A stretch of 64,000 bases of DNA from Pseudoluteimonas sp047602125 (lineage in GTDB: Bacteria; Pseudomonadota; Gammaproteobacteria; Xanthomonadales; Xanthomonadaceae), in NCBI GenBank assembly GCA_047602125.1, contig JASGIB010000001.1, forward strand, positions 2,418,001 to 2,482,000, given 5' to 3'. Position 1 is the first letter of the stretch. Each line of letters starts with the position of its first letter. A program made the translations under genes and the position numbers. Below are positions 1 to 8,740 of the stretch, in pieces. A model generated the notes under the pieces. The model was not told the origin of the DNA. It searched no databases and was given only the letters and a program-made list of their open reading frames with translations.

Positions 1-481
1 CGAGGCACTGGAAGATTGCGTTGTGCTCGCTGTCGATGGGAACGATCGTCGCGCCGGCATCGCGCGCGGTGCGCGTCAGCAATTCCCCGGCGAGCACCAG
101 CGATTCCTTGTTCGCCAGCAGCAGGCGCTTGCCGGCGCGCGCGGCGGCGAGGGTGGAATCCAGCCCGGCGGCGCCGACGATCGCGGCCACGACCGTGTCG
201 CAGGCGTCGCCGGAGGCGAGTTCGGCCAGCGCCTTCGCGCCTGCGTGCGCCTGCGTCTCGAGCCCGGCATCGCGCAGGCCCTGGCGCAGCGCGGCGTATG
301 CGCTTTCGTCGGCGACCACTGCGTGCGCGGGGCGGTGCGCGCGGCACAGCGCGACCAGCGCATCGACGCGGCTGCCGGCGGCGAGCACGCTCGCGCGCAA
401 GGCATCGGGATGGCGGGCGATGACGTTGAGCGCGGAGGTGCCGATCGAACCGGTCGCGCCGAGGACGGCGACGTTGCGCAT
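1..481 (-). CDS. dxr: 1-deoxy-D-xylulose 5-phosphate reductoisomerase, N-terminal part
   Basis: Catalyses the NADPH-dependent conversion of DXP to 2-C-methylerythritol 4-phosphate, the committed step of the MEP isoprenoid pathway, in the cytosol. About 160 residues are present; the C-terminus lies beyond base 1. The protein opens with MRNVAVLGATGSIG, the GxTGSIG dinucleotide-binding loop of DXR, and later shows the conserved ANKESLV segment and the IDSEHNAIFQ segment of the metal/substrate site. The ATG overlaps the cdsA stop codon (TGATG), so translation is probably coupled. It is the last gene seen of the conserved pyrH-frr-uppS-cdsA-dxr block. Confidence 0.96.
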   Translation of the reverse strand, partial: MRNVAVLGATGSIGTSALNVIARHPDALRASVLAAGSRVDALVALCRAHRPAHAVVADESAYAALRQGLRDAGLETQAHAGAKALAELASGDACDTVVAAIVGAAGLDSTLAAARAGKRLLLANKESLVLAGELLTRTARDAGATIVPIDSEHNAIFQCL

Positions 482-1317
482 CAGAAGCCCAGCCACTCCT
501 TGCACAGCGCGAACACCGGAAGCGCGGCGAGCACGCTGTCCATGCGATCCAGCAGGCCGCCGTGGCCCGGGATCAGGTAGCCGGAATCCTTCATTCCGGC
601 ATGGCGCTTGAGAAGGCTTTCGAACAGGTCGCCGACCGCCGAGGCCAGGACCACCACCAGCGCGACCAGCGCCACCGCCGGGAGTTTGGAAGCCGCGGTT
701 CCGGCGAGGATGCCGCCGAGCACGCCCACCACCACGCCGGCGACAGCACCGCCGGCGAGGCCTTCCACGGTCTTGTTCGGGCTGATGCGCGGGCTCAGCT
801 TGTGGCGCCCGAACTTGCGGCCGGCGAAGTAGGCGCCGGTATCGGCGGCCCAGACGATGGCGAGTGCCACGAACAGCCAGAGGTGGCCGTTCGGACGCTG
901 CGCATGGATCAGCACCAGCGCGCACCAAGCCGGCACCACGGCGAACGTCCCCGCGGCGAGCTTGGCCACGCGCGCGCCGTGGTCGTGGTCGGAACCGAAG
1001 TCGTAGAAGCGCAGCCACAGCGTCGCCAGCAACCACCACCCGACGCCGATCATGGCCGCGACCTGGAACAGCACGTAATTCAAGCCGTTGCCGGTGCGCG
1101 AACCCCACACGATCGCGACCATCAGCGCCAGGTTCAACACCAGCAGGATGGTGCGGGCCAGGGTGTCCTCCACCTCGGCCAGCCGCAGCCATTCCCACAA
1201 CCCGCCGAGGAACACCACGGCGGCGAGCAGCGCAAGCCACTGCGTGGGGAGGAGCAGGATCGCGGCGATCGCCAGCGGCGCCATCACCAGGGCAGCCAGC
1301 ACGCGGGTCTTGGTCAT
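481..1317 (-). CDS. cdsA: Phosphatidate cytidylyltransferase (CDP-diglyceride synthase)
   Basis: Makes CDP-diacylglycerol from phosphatidic acid and CTP at the inner membrane, the branch point of phospholipid synthesis. The 278-residue protein begins MTKTRVLAA, has many hydrophobic membrane segments, and carries the C-terminal CDP-alcohol synthase signature around KDSGYLIPGHGGLLDRMDS, which includes the conserved metal-binding aspartates. The open frame extends upstream, but this ATG overlaps the uppS stop as ATGA and gives the usual family length, so I chose it. It lies between uppS and dxr as in other gammaproteobacteria. Confidence 0.96.
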   Translation of the reverse strand: MTKTRVLAALVMAPLAIAAILLLPTQWLALLAAVVFLGGLWEWLRLAEVEDTLARTILLVLNLALMVAIVWGSRTGNGLNYVLFQVAAMIGVGWWLLATLWLRFYDFGSDHDHGARVAKLAAGTFAVVPAWCALVLIHAQRPNGHLWLFVALAIVWAADTGAYFAGRKFGRHKLSPRISPNKTVEGLAGGAVAGVVVGVLGGILAGTAASKLPAVALVALVVVLASAVGDLFESLLKRHAGMKDSGYLIPGHGGLLDRMDSVLAALPVFALCKEWLGF

Positions 1318-2048
1318 GCGCGGTTCTCGTCGGTGGCGGCGACCTGGCTGCCGGTGAGGCCGAAGCGGCGTTCGCGGCCGGAGAACTCGTCCAGCGCGCG
1401 CTGCAGTGTCGCCGCATCGAGGTCCGGCCACAATGTGTCGGTGAACCACAGCTCGGCGTAGGCCAGCTGCCACAGCAGGAAATTGCTGATGCGCTGGTCG
1501 CCGCCGGTGCGGATCAGCAGGTCGGGCGGCGGCAGGTCGGCGAGGGCGACGCGCGCGGCGACCGCGGCTTCGTCGATGTCCGCGGCGGCGATGCGTCCCG
1601 CCGCCACGTCCTCGGCCAGCGCCCGCGCGGCGGCGGCGATGTCCTGGCGCCCGCCATAGCTGGCGGCGATGTTGAGCGAGAGCGTGGCGTTGGCCGCGGT
1701 CAGGCTTTCCGATGCCTGCATGCGGTCGCGGATCGCGGGCGAAAAACGTTGCATGTCGCCGATGAAGCGGATGCGCACGCCGCGCCGGTGCAGTTCCGCA
1801 ACCTCGCGTTCGAGCACGTTGAGGAACAACTTCATCAGCCCGCCGACCTCATCCTCGGGCCGACCCCAGTTCTCGCTGGAGAACGCGAACAGGGTCAGCG
1901 CTCCGATGCCGCGGTCGAGGCAGAAATCGATGCAGGTCGCGACCGCGCGCGCGCCGGCGCGGTGGCCGATGATGCGCGGCCGACGCCGACGCTGCGCCCA
2001 GCGGCCGTTGCCGTCCATGATGACGGCGAGATGCGTTGGAATGCTCAT
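1314..2048 (-). CDS. uppS: Undecaprenyl diphosphate synthase (cis-prenyltransferase)
   Basis: Condenses isopentenyl diphosphate onto farnesyl diphosphate to give the C55 lipid carrier used in peptidoglycan and O-antigen synthesis. The 244-residue protein has the N-terminal MDGNGRWA motif with the catalytic Asp, the FAFSSENW segment and the C-terminal RTGGDQRISNFLLWQ and ELWFTD segments of the family. The start MSIPTHLAVIMDGN places the catalytic motif near the N-terminus as in E. coli UppS. Its stop overlaps the cdsA start. A 140-base gap to frr holds a small hairpin (GGCAGT at 2125-2130, ACTGCC at 2136-2141). Confidence 0.97.
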   Translation of the reverse strand: MSIPTHLAVIMDGNGRWAQRRRRPRIIGHRAGARAVATCIDFCLDRGIGALTLFAFSSENWGRPEDEVGGLMKLFLNVLEREVAELHRRGVRIRFIGDMQRFSPAIRDRMQASESLTAANATLSLNIAASYGGRQDIAAAARALAEDVAAGRIAAADIDEAAVAARVALADLPPPDLLIRTGGDQRISNFLLWQLAYAELWFTDTLWPDLDAATLQRALDEFSGRERRFGLTGSQVAATDENRA

Positions 2049-2188
2049 CCAGCCCTGCCTTTCATGGGCCGTCGCGAGCGCAGGCCAGGCAAGGAAGAGG
2101 TTGGCGAGGCGGCAGGAGCGTACAGGCAGTACGTGACTGCCGACGAGTCCAGCCGATGACGATGCATGGCCAAGCGCAGCAGGCCCGC

Positions 2189-2746
2189 TCAGACCGCGAG
2201 CAATTCCTGTTCCTTCGCCTTCACCACGTCGTCCACATCCTTGATCGCCTTGTCGGTCATCTTCTGGATGTCGGCCTCGCTGCGGGACACTTCGTCCTCG
2301 GTGACCTGCTTGTCCTTCAGCAGCTCCTTGACGTGGTGGTTGGCGTCGCGGCGGATGTTGCGGATCGCGACCTTGGTGTCCTCGCCTTCGCCGTGCACCA
2401 CCTTCGACAGTTCCTTGCGCCGCTCCTCGGTGAGCGCGGGCAGGTTGAGGCGGATCACGGTGCCGGCGGTGTTCGGGGTCAGGCCGAGGTCGGAGCCGAG
2501 GATGGCCTTTTCCACCGCGCCGACCATCTGCTTCTCCCATGGCGTGATGGTGAGCGAACGCGCATCGGCCACCGCGATGCTGGCCACCTGCGACAGCGGC
2601 ATGTCCGAGCCGTAGTAGTTGACCTTGAGGTGTTCCACCAGCGCGGTCGAGGCGCGGCCGGTGCGCACCTTGATCAGGGTGTGCCTGAGCGCGTCGATGC
2701 TCTTCTGCATGCGCACGTTGGCGTCGTTGTGGATGTCCTTGATCAT
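2189..2746 (-). CDS. frr: Ribosome recycling factor
   Basis: Splits post-termination ribosomes together with EF-G. The product is 185 residues, the same length as the E. coli factor, and has the familiar start MIKDIHNDANVRMQKSI, the KVRTGRAS segment and the C-terminal KAKEQELLAV. Unlike the usual order, frr does not follow pyrH directly; a cation-efflux gene sits between them. A TATACT hexamer (AGTATA on the plus strand, 2788-2793) lies about 40 bases upstream and could be the -10 of a separate frr promoter. Confidence 0.98.
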   Translation of the reverse strand: MIKDIHNDANVRMQKSIDALRHTLIKVRTGRASTALVEHLKVNYYGSDMPLSQVASIAVADARSLTITPWEKQMVGAVEKAILGSDLGLTPNTAGTVIRLNLPALTEERRKELSKVVHGEGEDTKVAIRNIRRDANHHVKELLKDKQVTEDEVSRSEADIQKMTDKAIKDVDDVVKAKEQELLAV

Positions 2747-2787
2747 CGCCGGCTCCGGGCCCTTCGGGCAGATTTCTGCGGTCGGCA

Positions 2788-2793
2788 AGTATA
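2788..2793 (-). promoter_or_regulatory. Possible -10 hexamer of a frr promoter
   Basis: Read on the minus strand this is TATACT, a near-consensus -10, located about 40 bases before the frr start in the short gap after the cation-efflux gene. I see no convincing -35 at 17 bases, so this is a weak call based on position and one element. Confidence 0.35.
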
Positions 2794-2820
2794 GCGAAGC
2801 CGCTTCCCCGGCCTTTCCGG

Positions 2821-3729
2821 TCAATGCGCGTGCGAGGCCCGGTCGTGGCGGTCGTGTTCGCAGGCGCCGCCACGTTCGATCTGCAGGGTCGGGTGGTTGA
2901 TGCCGAAGCGCTCGTCCAGCGCGTGCGCCAGCCGGTCGATGAAGGCGTCGTGGTCGTCGTCGTCCTGGCGCACCATGTGCGCGGTCATCGCGATTTCGCC
3001 CGCGCCCAGCGACCAGATGTGCAGGTGGTGCACGGACAGCACGCCGGCCTGTTCGAGCAGGAACGCCTGCACCCGGTCGCGGTCGAGGTTGCGCGGCACC
3101 GCGTCCATGCTCGCGTCGAAGGCGTCGCGCAGCAGCCCGAAGGCGCCGACCGCGATCACCGCGCCCACCAACAGCGCGGTGAGCGGGTCCAGCCAGTTCC
3201 AGCCGAAGGCGAGCATGCCCGCGCCGGCCAGCACCGCCGCCAGCGACACCGCCGCATCCGCGACCAGGTGCAGGAAGGCGCCGCGGCGGTTGAGGTCGTG
3301 GTCGTGGCCATCGCGCACCAGCCATGCGGCACCGAGGTTGACCACGATGCCGATTCCGGCGACCACCATCACCGGCACGCCCGGGATCCGCGGCGGCGCG
3401 CCCATGCGCAGCAGCGCCTCCCAGGCGAGCGCGCCGGAAAACCCGACCAGCAGCAGCGCGTTCGCCAGCGGCGAAAGCAGCGTCGCGCGGTGCCAGCCGT
3501 AGGTATGGCGGTCGGTCGGCGGCCTGCGCGCCAGCACCGCAGCGCCCCAGGCGAGGCCGAGGCCGAGCACGTCGCCGAAGTTGTGCAGCGCGTCCGAAAG
3601 CAGTGCCAGCGAGCCGGTGGCGAAGCCGTAGCCCGCCTCGAGCGCGGTGTAGGCCAGATTGATCAGCGTGACCCATGCGAACGCGCGGGTGGCGCTCGAA
3701 TGCGAGTGGCCGTGGCGGTGTCCGTGCAT
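2821..3729 (-). CDS. Cation diffusion facilitator family transporter (Zn/Co/Cd efflux type)
   Basis: A 302-residue inner-membrane proton-coupled divalent metal exporter. It starts with a His-rich tail MHGHRHGHSHSS and has six predicted hydrophobic segments. Two metal-site motifs fit the zinc-type His/Asp set of CDF proteins: SDALHNFGD in the second membrane segment and HLVADA in the fifth. A cytoplasmic C-terminal domain (SVHHLHIWSLGAGE) ends in a second His-rich stretch (CEHDRHDRASHAH). The closest known type is CzcD/ZitB, but the metal cannot be decided from sequence alone. It interrupts the conserved pyrH-frr pair and is probably a lineage-specific insertion. Confidence 0.9.
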   Translation of the reverse strand: MHGHRHGHSHSSATRAFAWVTLINLAYTALEAGYGFATGSLALLSDALHNFGDVLGLGLAWGAAVLARRPPTDRHTYGWHRATLLSPLANALLLVGFSGALAWEALLRMGAPPRIPGVPVMVVAGIGIVVNLGAAWLVRDGHDHDLNRRGAFLHLVADAAVSLAAVLAGAGMLAFGWNWLDPLTALLVGAVIAVGAFGLLRDAFDASMDAVPRNLDRDRVQAFLLEQAGVLSVHHLHIWSLGAGEIAMTAHMVRQDDDDHDAFIDRLAHALDERFGINHPTLQIERGGACEHDRHDRASHAH

Positions 3730-3761
3730 CGCGGAATCGTGCCGTCGCGACGGTGCGGACA

Positions 3762-4490
3762 CTATTGCGCGGAACGCCCCTGCACCAGCGTGCCGATGTC
3801 CTCGCCGCGCAGGATGCGCAGCAGCACGCCCGGTTCGGACATGTCGAAGATGCGCAGCGGCAATTCCGCGTCGCGGCACAGCGCGAACGCGGCGGTGTCC
3901 ATCACCTGCAGATCGCGGGCGATGACCTCGTCGTAGCCGAGGCGGGTGAATCGCTTCGCGTCCGCGTGCTTCTTCGGGTCCTTGTCGTAGACGCCGTCGA
4001 CCTTGGTCGCCTTCAGCAGCAGGTCCGCGCCGATCTCGATCGCGCGCAGCGCCGCGCCCGAATCGGTGGTGAAGAACGGATTGCCGGTGCCGGCGGCGAA
4101 GATGGTGATGCGGCCCTTCTCGAGGTGGCGCACCGCGCGGCGGCGGATGTAGTCCTCGCACACGTCGTTGATCTTGATCGCGCTCATCACCCGGCACTTG
4201 CCGCCGAGCTTCTCCAGCGAATCCTGCATCGCCAGCGCGTTGATCACGGTGGCGAGCATGCCCATCTGGTCGCCGGTCACGCGGTCCATGCCGCCGGCCG
4301 CGAGCCCCGCGCCACGGAAGATGTTGCCGCCGCCGATCACCACCGCGATTTCGGCGCCGGCCTCGCGCGCCTCGATCACCTCGCGCGCCAGCCGGCCGAT
4401 GACCTTGGGGTCGATGCCGTAGTCCTCGTCGCCCATCAACGCCTCGCCGGACAGCTTCAACAGGACGCGGCGATAGGCGAGGCTGGGCAT
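3762..4490 (-). CDS. pyrH: UMP kinase (uridylate kinase)
   Basis: Phosphorylates UMP to UDP in pyrimidine nucleotide synthesis; hexameric, cytosolic. The 242-residue product has the amino-acid-kinase-fold N-terminus RVLLKLSGEAL, the glycine-rich IGGGNIFRG loop, DQMGMLATVINALA, and the GTGNPFFTTDS segment characteristic of bacterial PyrH. The start follows the rpsB-tsf terminator, so pyrH must have its own promoter or rely on read-through. It ends 32 bases before the cation-efflux gene. Confidence 0.97.
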   Translation of the reverse strand: MPSLAYRRVLLKLSGEALMGDEDYGIDPKVIGRLAREVIEAREAGAEIAVVIGGGNIFRGAGLAAGGMDRVTGDQMGMLATVINALAMQDSLEKLGGKCRVMSAIKINDVCEDYIRRRAVRHLEKGRITIFAAGTGNPFFTTDSGAALRAIEIGADLLLKATKVDGVYDKDPKKHADAKRFTRLGYDEVIARDLQVMDTAAFALCRDAELPLRIFDMSEPGVLLRILRGEDIGTLVQGRSAQ

Positions 4491-4533
4491 GCGCGGACTC
4501 CGGGCGGGCAAACGCGGGAATTCTAGCCGAACG

Positions 4534-4562
4534 AAAAAAAACCCGCCTCGCGGCGGGTTTCT
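4534..4562 (-). terminator. Rho-independent terminator after tsf
   Basis: On the minus strand an AACCCGCC/GGCGGGTT stem with a four-base loop is followed by a run of eight T residues. It lies 23 bases past the tsf stop and before pyrH, so it should end most rpsB-tsf transcripts. Confidence 0.9.
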
Positions 4563-4584
4563 TGCGGATCGGGTGCGACGAAGA

Positions 4585-5466
4585 TCAGACCTGCATCGCC
4601 TTCGCCACTTCCGCGGCGTAGTCCTCGACCACCTTCTCGATGCCTTCGCCGACCACCAGGCGCTGGAAGCCGACCACGTCGGCGCCGGCGGCCTTGAGCA
4701 CCGCCTCCACGCTCTTGTCGCCATCCAGCACGTAGCTCTGGCCGTACAGGCTCACTTCGTTGACGATCTTGGCGAGCTTGCCGCCGATGATCTTCTCCAG
4801 GATCTCGGCCGGCTTCTGCCTGTCCTTCTCGGACATCTTGGCCAGCTCGATTTCCTTTTCCTTCGCCACGAAGTCGGCCGGGACGTCGGCCTGCTTGTTG
4901 TAAGGCGGGTTCATCGCGGCGATGTGCATGGCCAGGCCCGAGGCCAGTTCGGCGTTGCCGCCGGCCAGGTCGACGAGCACGCCGATCTTGCCGTTGGTGT
5001 GCACGTAGGCGCCGACGGTGTTGCCGCCGTCGACCCTGGCGATGCGACGGATCTGGATGTTTTCGCCGAGCTTCTGCACGGCGGTGGCGCGGGCTTCCTC
5101 GACGGTGCCGCCGGACGCCAGCTTCGCGGCCTTCAACGCCTCGACGTCGGCGGCGCCGGAGGCCAGCGCGGCCTGGGCGACGGACTGGACGAAGCTCTTG
5201 AAGTTCGCGTCGTTGGCGACGAAGTCGGTTTCGGAATTCACTTCGACCAGCACGGCCTTGCCGCCGTCCTGGGCGACGCCGATGCGGCCTTCGGCGGCCA
5301 CGCGGTCGGCCTTCTTGTCGGCCTTGGCGGCGCCGGACTTGCGCAGCGCCTCGGCCGCGGCGTCGATGTCGCCGTTGCTTTCGGTCAGCGCCTTCTTGCA
5401 CTCCATCATGCCGGCGCCGGTGCGCTCGCGTAGTTCCTTGACCAGGGAAGCGGTGATTTCTGCCAT
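4585..5466 (-). CDS. tsf: Translation elongation factor Ts
   Basis: Guanine nucleotide exchange factor for EF-Tu. The 293-residue protein has the typical N-terminal UBA-like region MAEITASLVKELRERTGAGMM followed by CKKAL, and the TDFVAND segment (in NSETDFVANDANF) that contacts the EF-Tu nucleotide site. Family length is about 280-295. It lies downstream of rpsB in the classical order, but the 186-base gap between them carries a palindromic repeat (5494-5603). Confidence 0.98.
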   Translation of the reverse strand: MAEITASLVKELRERTGAGMMECKKALTESNGDIDAAAEALRKSGAAKADKKADRVAAEGRIGVAQDGGKAVLVEVNSETDFVANDANFKSFVQSVAQAALASGAADVEALKAAKLASGGTVEEARATAVQKLGENIQIRRIARVDGGNTVGAYVHTNGKIGVLVDLAGGNAELASGLAMHIAAMNPPYNKQADVPADFVAKEKEIELAKMSEKDRQKPAEILEKIIGGKLAKIVNEVSLYGQSYVLDGDKSVEAVLKAAGADVVGFQRLVVGEGIEKVVEDYAAEVAKAMQV

Positions 5467-5493
5467 TGATAAAACCTCTGAATGTTGTGCGAT

Positions 5494-5603
5494 GTCATCC
5501 CCGCGGAAGCGGGGATCTCGTCTTTTTCATGCGTTGACAATCAAAAGACTGGATTCCCACTTTGAACAGCCTTTCGGCTGTTAAACGCAACGCGGGAATG
5601 ACG
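5494..5603. repeat. REP-type palindrome pair in the rpsB-tsf gap, one arm interrupted
   Basis: Arm one (5494-5517) is GTCATCCCCGCGGAAGCGGG plus GATC. Arm two runs in inverted orientation from GGATTCCC (5551-5558) to CGCGGGAATGACG (5591-5603), but its two halves are separated by about 32 bases containing their own small hairpin (AACAGCCTTTCGGCTGTT). The arms resemble those at 48113-48195. Such elements are usually moved in trans by RAYT transposases; none is encoded here. Confidence 0.75.
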
Positions 5604-5652
5604 AAACGGGCGGAACAGCCGCGCATGCTCGCGCGGCTGCGTTGCGCCGCGA

Positions 5653-6487
5653 TTACTCCGCGGCCGGCGCTTCGGCGGCGGGAGCGCCGGCTTCGGCCTC
5701 GGCCGGCTTCGCGGCGGCCTTCTTCGCCGGCGCGCGGCGGGCCGGCTTCTTCTCGCCATCGGCGGCGGAGAAGTCTTCCTCGCGCATGCTCGCGGACTGC
5801 GGCGCGGCGGCCTTGCCCTCGAGCACCGCGTCGGCGGCGGCGCGGGCGTACAGCTGCACGGCGCGGATCGCGTCGTCGTTGCCCGGGATGGCGTAATCGA
5901 CCAGCGCCGGGTCGTAGTTGGTGTCGACCACCGCGATCACCGGGATGCCGAGCTTCTTGGCTTCCTTGATCGCGATGTCCTCGTGGCCGATGTCGATCAC
6001 GAACAGCGCGTCGGGCAGGCGGTTCATGTCCTTGATGCCGCCCAGCGAGGCCTCGAGCTTCTCGCGCTCGCGGCGCAGGCCCAGCACTTCGTGCTTGACC
6101 AGCTTGTTGAAGGTGCCGTCGGTTTCGCCGGCCTCGAGTTCCTTCAGTCGCTGCACCGACTGCTTGACCGTGCGGAAGTTGGTCAGCGTGCCGCCCAGCC
6201 AGCGCTGGGTCATGTACGGCTGGCCGCAACGCTCGGCTTCTTCCTTGATCGCGTCGCGCGCGCTGCGCTTGGTGCCGACGAACAGGACGATGCCGCGCTT
6301 CTGCGCGATGCCGGAGAGGAAGTTCATCGCGTCCGAGAAGAGCGGCATGGTCTTCTCGAGGTTGATGATGTGGATCTTGCCGCGGGCGCCGAAGATGTAC
6401 GGGGCCATCTTCGGGTTCCAGTAGCGGGTTCTGGTGGCCGAAATGCACGCCGGCTTCCAGCATCTGGCGCATGGTGATCTGGGACAT
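5653..6487 (-). CDS. rpsB: 30S ribosomal protein S2, with an apparent single-base frameshift near codon 20
   Basis: Small-subunit ribosomal protein. From the ATG at 6487 the reading MSQITMRQMLEAGVHFGHQ is canonical, but the frame then turns into NPLLEPEDGP. The expected TRYWNPKMAP is recovered, and runs to the stop at 5653, if one base is removed at 6429-6430 (plus strand GGGTTCTGG where GGGTCTGG is expected). The rest is a normal S2 (FGARGKIHIINLEKT, RWLGGTLTNFRT, PDALFVIDIGHE) with a Lys/Ala/Glu-rich tail. Restored length would be 277 residues. Since S2 is essential, a sequencing or assembly error is the likeliest cause. Confidence 0.93.
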
Positions 6488-6710
6488 GGGTGGAACTCCT
6501 GTGGTGGAACCCGCGCCAGGGAAAATGGAGGCGCTGCGCCGTTGAAGGCGCGGGGTTCCGGGGTTGGGCCTCCCCGTCGTCGCTGCCTCCAGATCCTTGG
6601 CGCTTGCGCGCCGCGGACACCCCGGGGCAGGGGTTGTCGACGGGTGTGGATTCGCCGGTGGCGTCCGGCGTGGACGTCCTTCGCGGGCCAAGGCCCGGGA
6701 AAGCCGCGGA

Positions 6711-6740
6711 ATTGTAGCCGGAACAGCTACTTGCGGGCAA
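6711..6740 (-). promoter_or_regulatory. Sigma-70-type promoter of rpsB
   Basis: On the minus strand TTGCCC (6740-6735), an 18-base spacer and TACAAT (6716-6711). Transcription would start near 6704 and give a leader of about 217 bases before rpsB, long enough for translational feedback structures. The rplU promoter (57520-57549) has almost the same elements and spacing. Confidence 0.65.
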
Positions 6741-6751
6741 GCCGGGCTGGC

Positions 6752-8740
6752 TCAGGGCTGCCGGCGCGCCCCGAAATCGACCACGGCGGGCTGGCGCACG
6801 CCGACCTCGACCTTGCGTTCGGCATCGCCGTCGCGCAGCGACCACGGCAAGGGCAGGTTGTCGGGAACCACGGTCACCACGTGGCTGCCCGCGGACACGC
6901 GCGGGAAGGAGAAATTGCCGAGGCTGTCGGTGCGGACCGCGAAGCGGCCGTCGAGGACGACCGTGACGTTCTGCGCCGGTTGTTCGGACGCGCTGCGCAC
7001 GCCGTCGTTGTTGTCGTCGAGGAACACGCTGCCGGACACGCTGCCCGCGGGGCCGTTGCCGGCCACGCCGCCGAGCATGCCCTGCGGCCGGCCCGCATTG
7101 CGTTCGTAGCGCAGGGTGAGGAATACCGAGCGGTCGCGCGGCAGCGAGACGAAGGGCTGCTCGGTCACCAGCGGATCGATGACGAAGGGCGATCGTTGCG
7201 AGCCCAGGCTCTGGTAGAACGCGGCCGTCAGCATCCAGCGCCGGGCCATCTCGTAGTTGACGCCGATGTTGACGTCGGTGCCGCGGATCGCGCCTTCCCC
7301 GTTGCCGTGGGTCCAGTGCGCGCTGCCGTCGACCGAGACCCGGTCGCCGAGGTCGCGTCCGCCGTACAGCGCGAGCGTGGTGGTGCGCGAAGGGCCGTAG
7401 CCGTAGTCGAGCGAGCCGTAGGCCAGCGAGGCCGACAGCCGGTTGCCTTCGCGCAACGGGAGGGACTGGTCCACGCCGACCTGCCAGCTGTCGTTGCCGT
7501 TGCCGTGCGCGGTGTCGAACTGCCAGCGCGTCTGTCCCCAGCCGCGATGGTCGACGAAGGCCTGCGCGCTGTAGCCGGTGTCGCCCGCGCCGTGGCGCAG
7601 GTTGAGGCTGCCGCCGTAACCGAGCGTCGCGCTCGCCTGGTAGCGCGCGAAGGAACTGGCGTAGAGGCCGTCGAAGCCCTCGCCGGAAATCGAATCGATG
7701 GCGTCCAGGCCCGCGTTCCACGACCAGCGCGCGTACTGGTAGTTGACGCGGTAGTAGCCGCCTTGCATGTCGTTGCTGATCGGATACGCGCCCCAGGCAA
7801 GGCCTTCGCCCAGGCGGAACGCGCCGTAGTTGTGGACGTAGCGTCCGCGCCGCGCGTCGGCGTCGATCCATGCGCCGGTGGCGGATGCCGAATCGCCGTG
7901 GCTGGAGAGCAGGTTGAATTGCACCTCGTCGCGCGCGCCCTGCCATGCGGTGGCCGCGTACAGCGCCTGGGTATCGCCGGTTTCGTACACCGCTTCGCCG
8001 CGGTCGTCGGGAACGATGCGGCCCTGGGTGCCGAGGAACGATGCGCCGCCGGTCCATCCCGGCGCCCAGCGCCACTGCGCGTTGAGTGCGGCGACGTTGC
8101 CGTCGGCGACGTCGAAACCGACGATGCGGGTGCCGGTGTAGATGCCGGCGCGGCCGGCCGCGCCCTGCAGCAACAGGCCATTGGCGTCGTCGTGCCATTC
8201 GCTGCTCGCGCCGGCGAACGCGACCGTCGGCAGGTAGAACCTGTACTGGTTGCGTTGCAGCGGCGTCGCCGGCGTGTTGAGCACGCCGAAGCCGTTGTCG
8301 AGGCGCCAGCGTTCGTTGATCCAGAAACCGCGTTGCCACAGCGTGACCAGTCCGCCGATGCCGCCGTCGCCGATGCCGTCGAAACGGTCGCGGTCGCTGT
8401 CGAACAGCGTGGCTTCGAGCGAGAAGGTGCCCCAGTTCGCGGTTTGGCGGAATCCGCCGATGGAGATGCCCTGCTCGTCGTAGGTGTCGTCGCCACGTTC
8501 GGTGCGGCTGGTGATGGCTTCCACGTGGAAGCCGCGCGGCGGGCCGTCGGCATTGTCCTCGTCGATGTCTTCGTCGGGGGGCAAGGCCTGCAATTGCGAC
8601 GGCGCGATGATCCGGTCCTGGTACGACGTTCCCTGCGTGTCCGTGCCCGCGTCCTGCGCGCGCGCGCAGGGCCATGCGAGCACGGCCAGCACGCCAGCGG
8701 CGAGCGCGAGCCTGGCGGGGATCGATCCTGCAGGGTTCAT
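6752..8740 (-). CDS. Exported beta-barrel protein with C-terminal SdrB/carboxypeptidase-regulatory-like domain; putative usher analogue
   Basis: 662 residues with a signal peptide (ALAAGVLAVLAWPCARAQ). The middle (roughly 80-560) is rich in alternating aromatic/polar strands such as YYRVNYQYARWSWNAGLD, as expected for an outer-membrane barrel. From about residue 569 there is a Ca-binding-like GSVFLDDNNDGVRSASE motif typical of SdrB/CarboxypepD_reg domains. It is the last gene of a five-gene operon and overlaps the chaperone stop (ATGA). In that position it would act as the outer-membrane exporter or anchor for the fibre subunits. It is shorter than classical FimD/PapC ushers (about 800 residues), and I see no N-terminal usher chaperone-binding domain. 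Function is inferred from context. Confidence 0.6.
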   Translation of the reverse strand: MNPAGSIPARLALAAGVLAVLAWPCARAQDAGTDTQGTSYQDRIIAPSQLQALPPDEDIDEDNADGPPRGFHVEAITSRTERGDDTYDEQGISIGGFRQTANWGTFSLEATLFDSDRDRFDGIGDGGIGGLVTLWQRGFWINERWRLDNGFGVLNTPATPLQRNQYRFYLPTVAFAGASSEWHDDANGLLLQGAAGRAGIYTGTRIVGFDVADGNVAALNAQWRWAPGWTGGASFLGTQGRIVPDDRGEAVYETGDTQALYAATAWQGARDEVQFNLLSSHGDSASATGAWIDADARRGRYVHNYGAFRLGEGLAWGAYPISNDMQGGYYRVNYQYARWSWNAGLDAIDSISGEGFDGLYASSFARYQASATLGYGGSLNLRHGAGDTGYSAQAFVDHRGWGQTRWQFDTAHGNGNDSWQVGVDQSLPLREGNRLSASLAYGSLDYGYGPSRTTTLALYGGRDLGDRVSVDGSAHWTHGNGEGAIRGTDVNIGVNYEMARRWMLTAAFYQSLGSQRSPFVIDPLVTEQPFVSLPRDRSVFLTLRYERNAGRPQGMLGGVAGNGPAGSVSGSVFLDDNNDGVRSASEQPAQNVTVVLDGRFAVRTDSLGNFSFPRVSAGSHVVTVVPDNLPLPWSLRDGDAERKVEVGVRQPAVVDFGARRQP

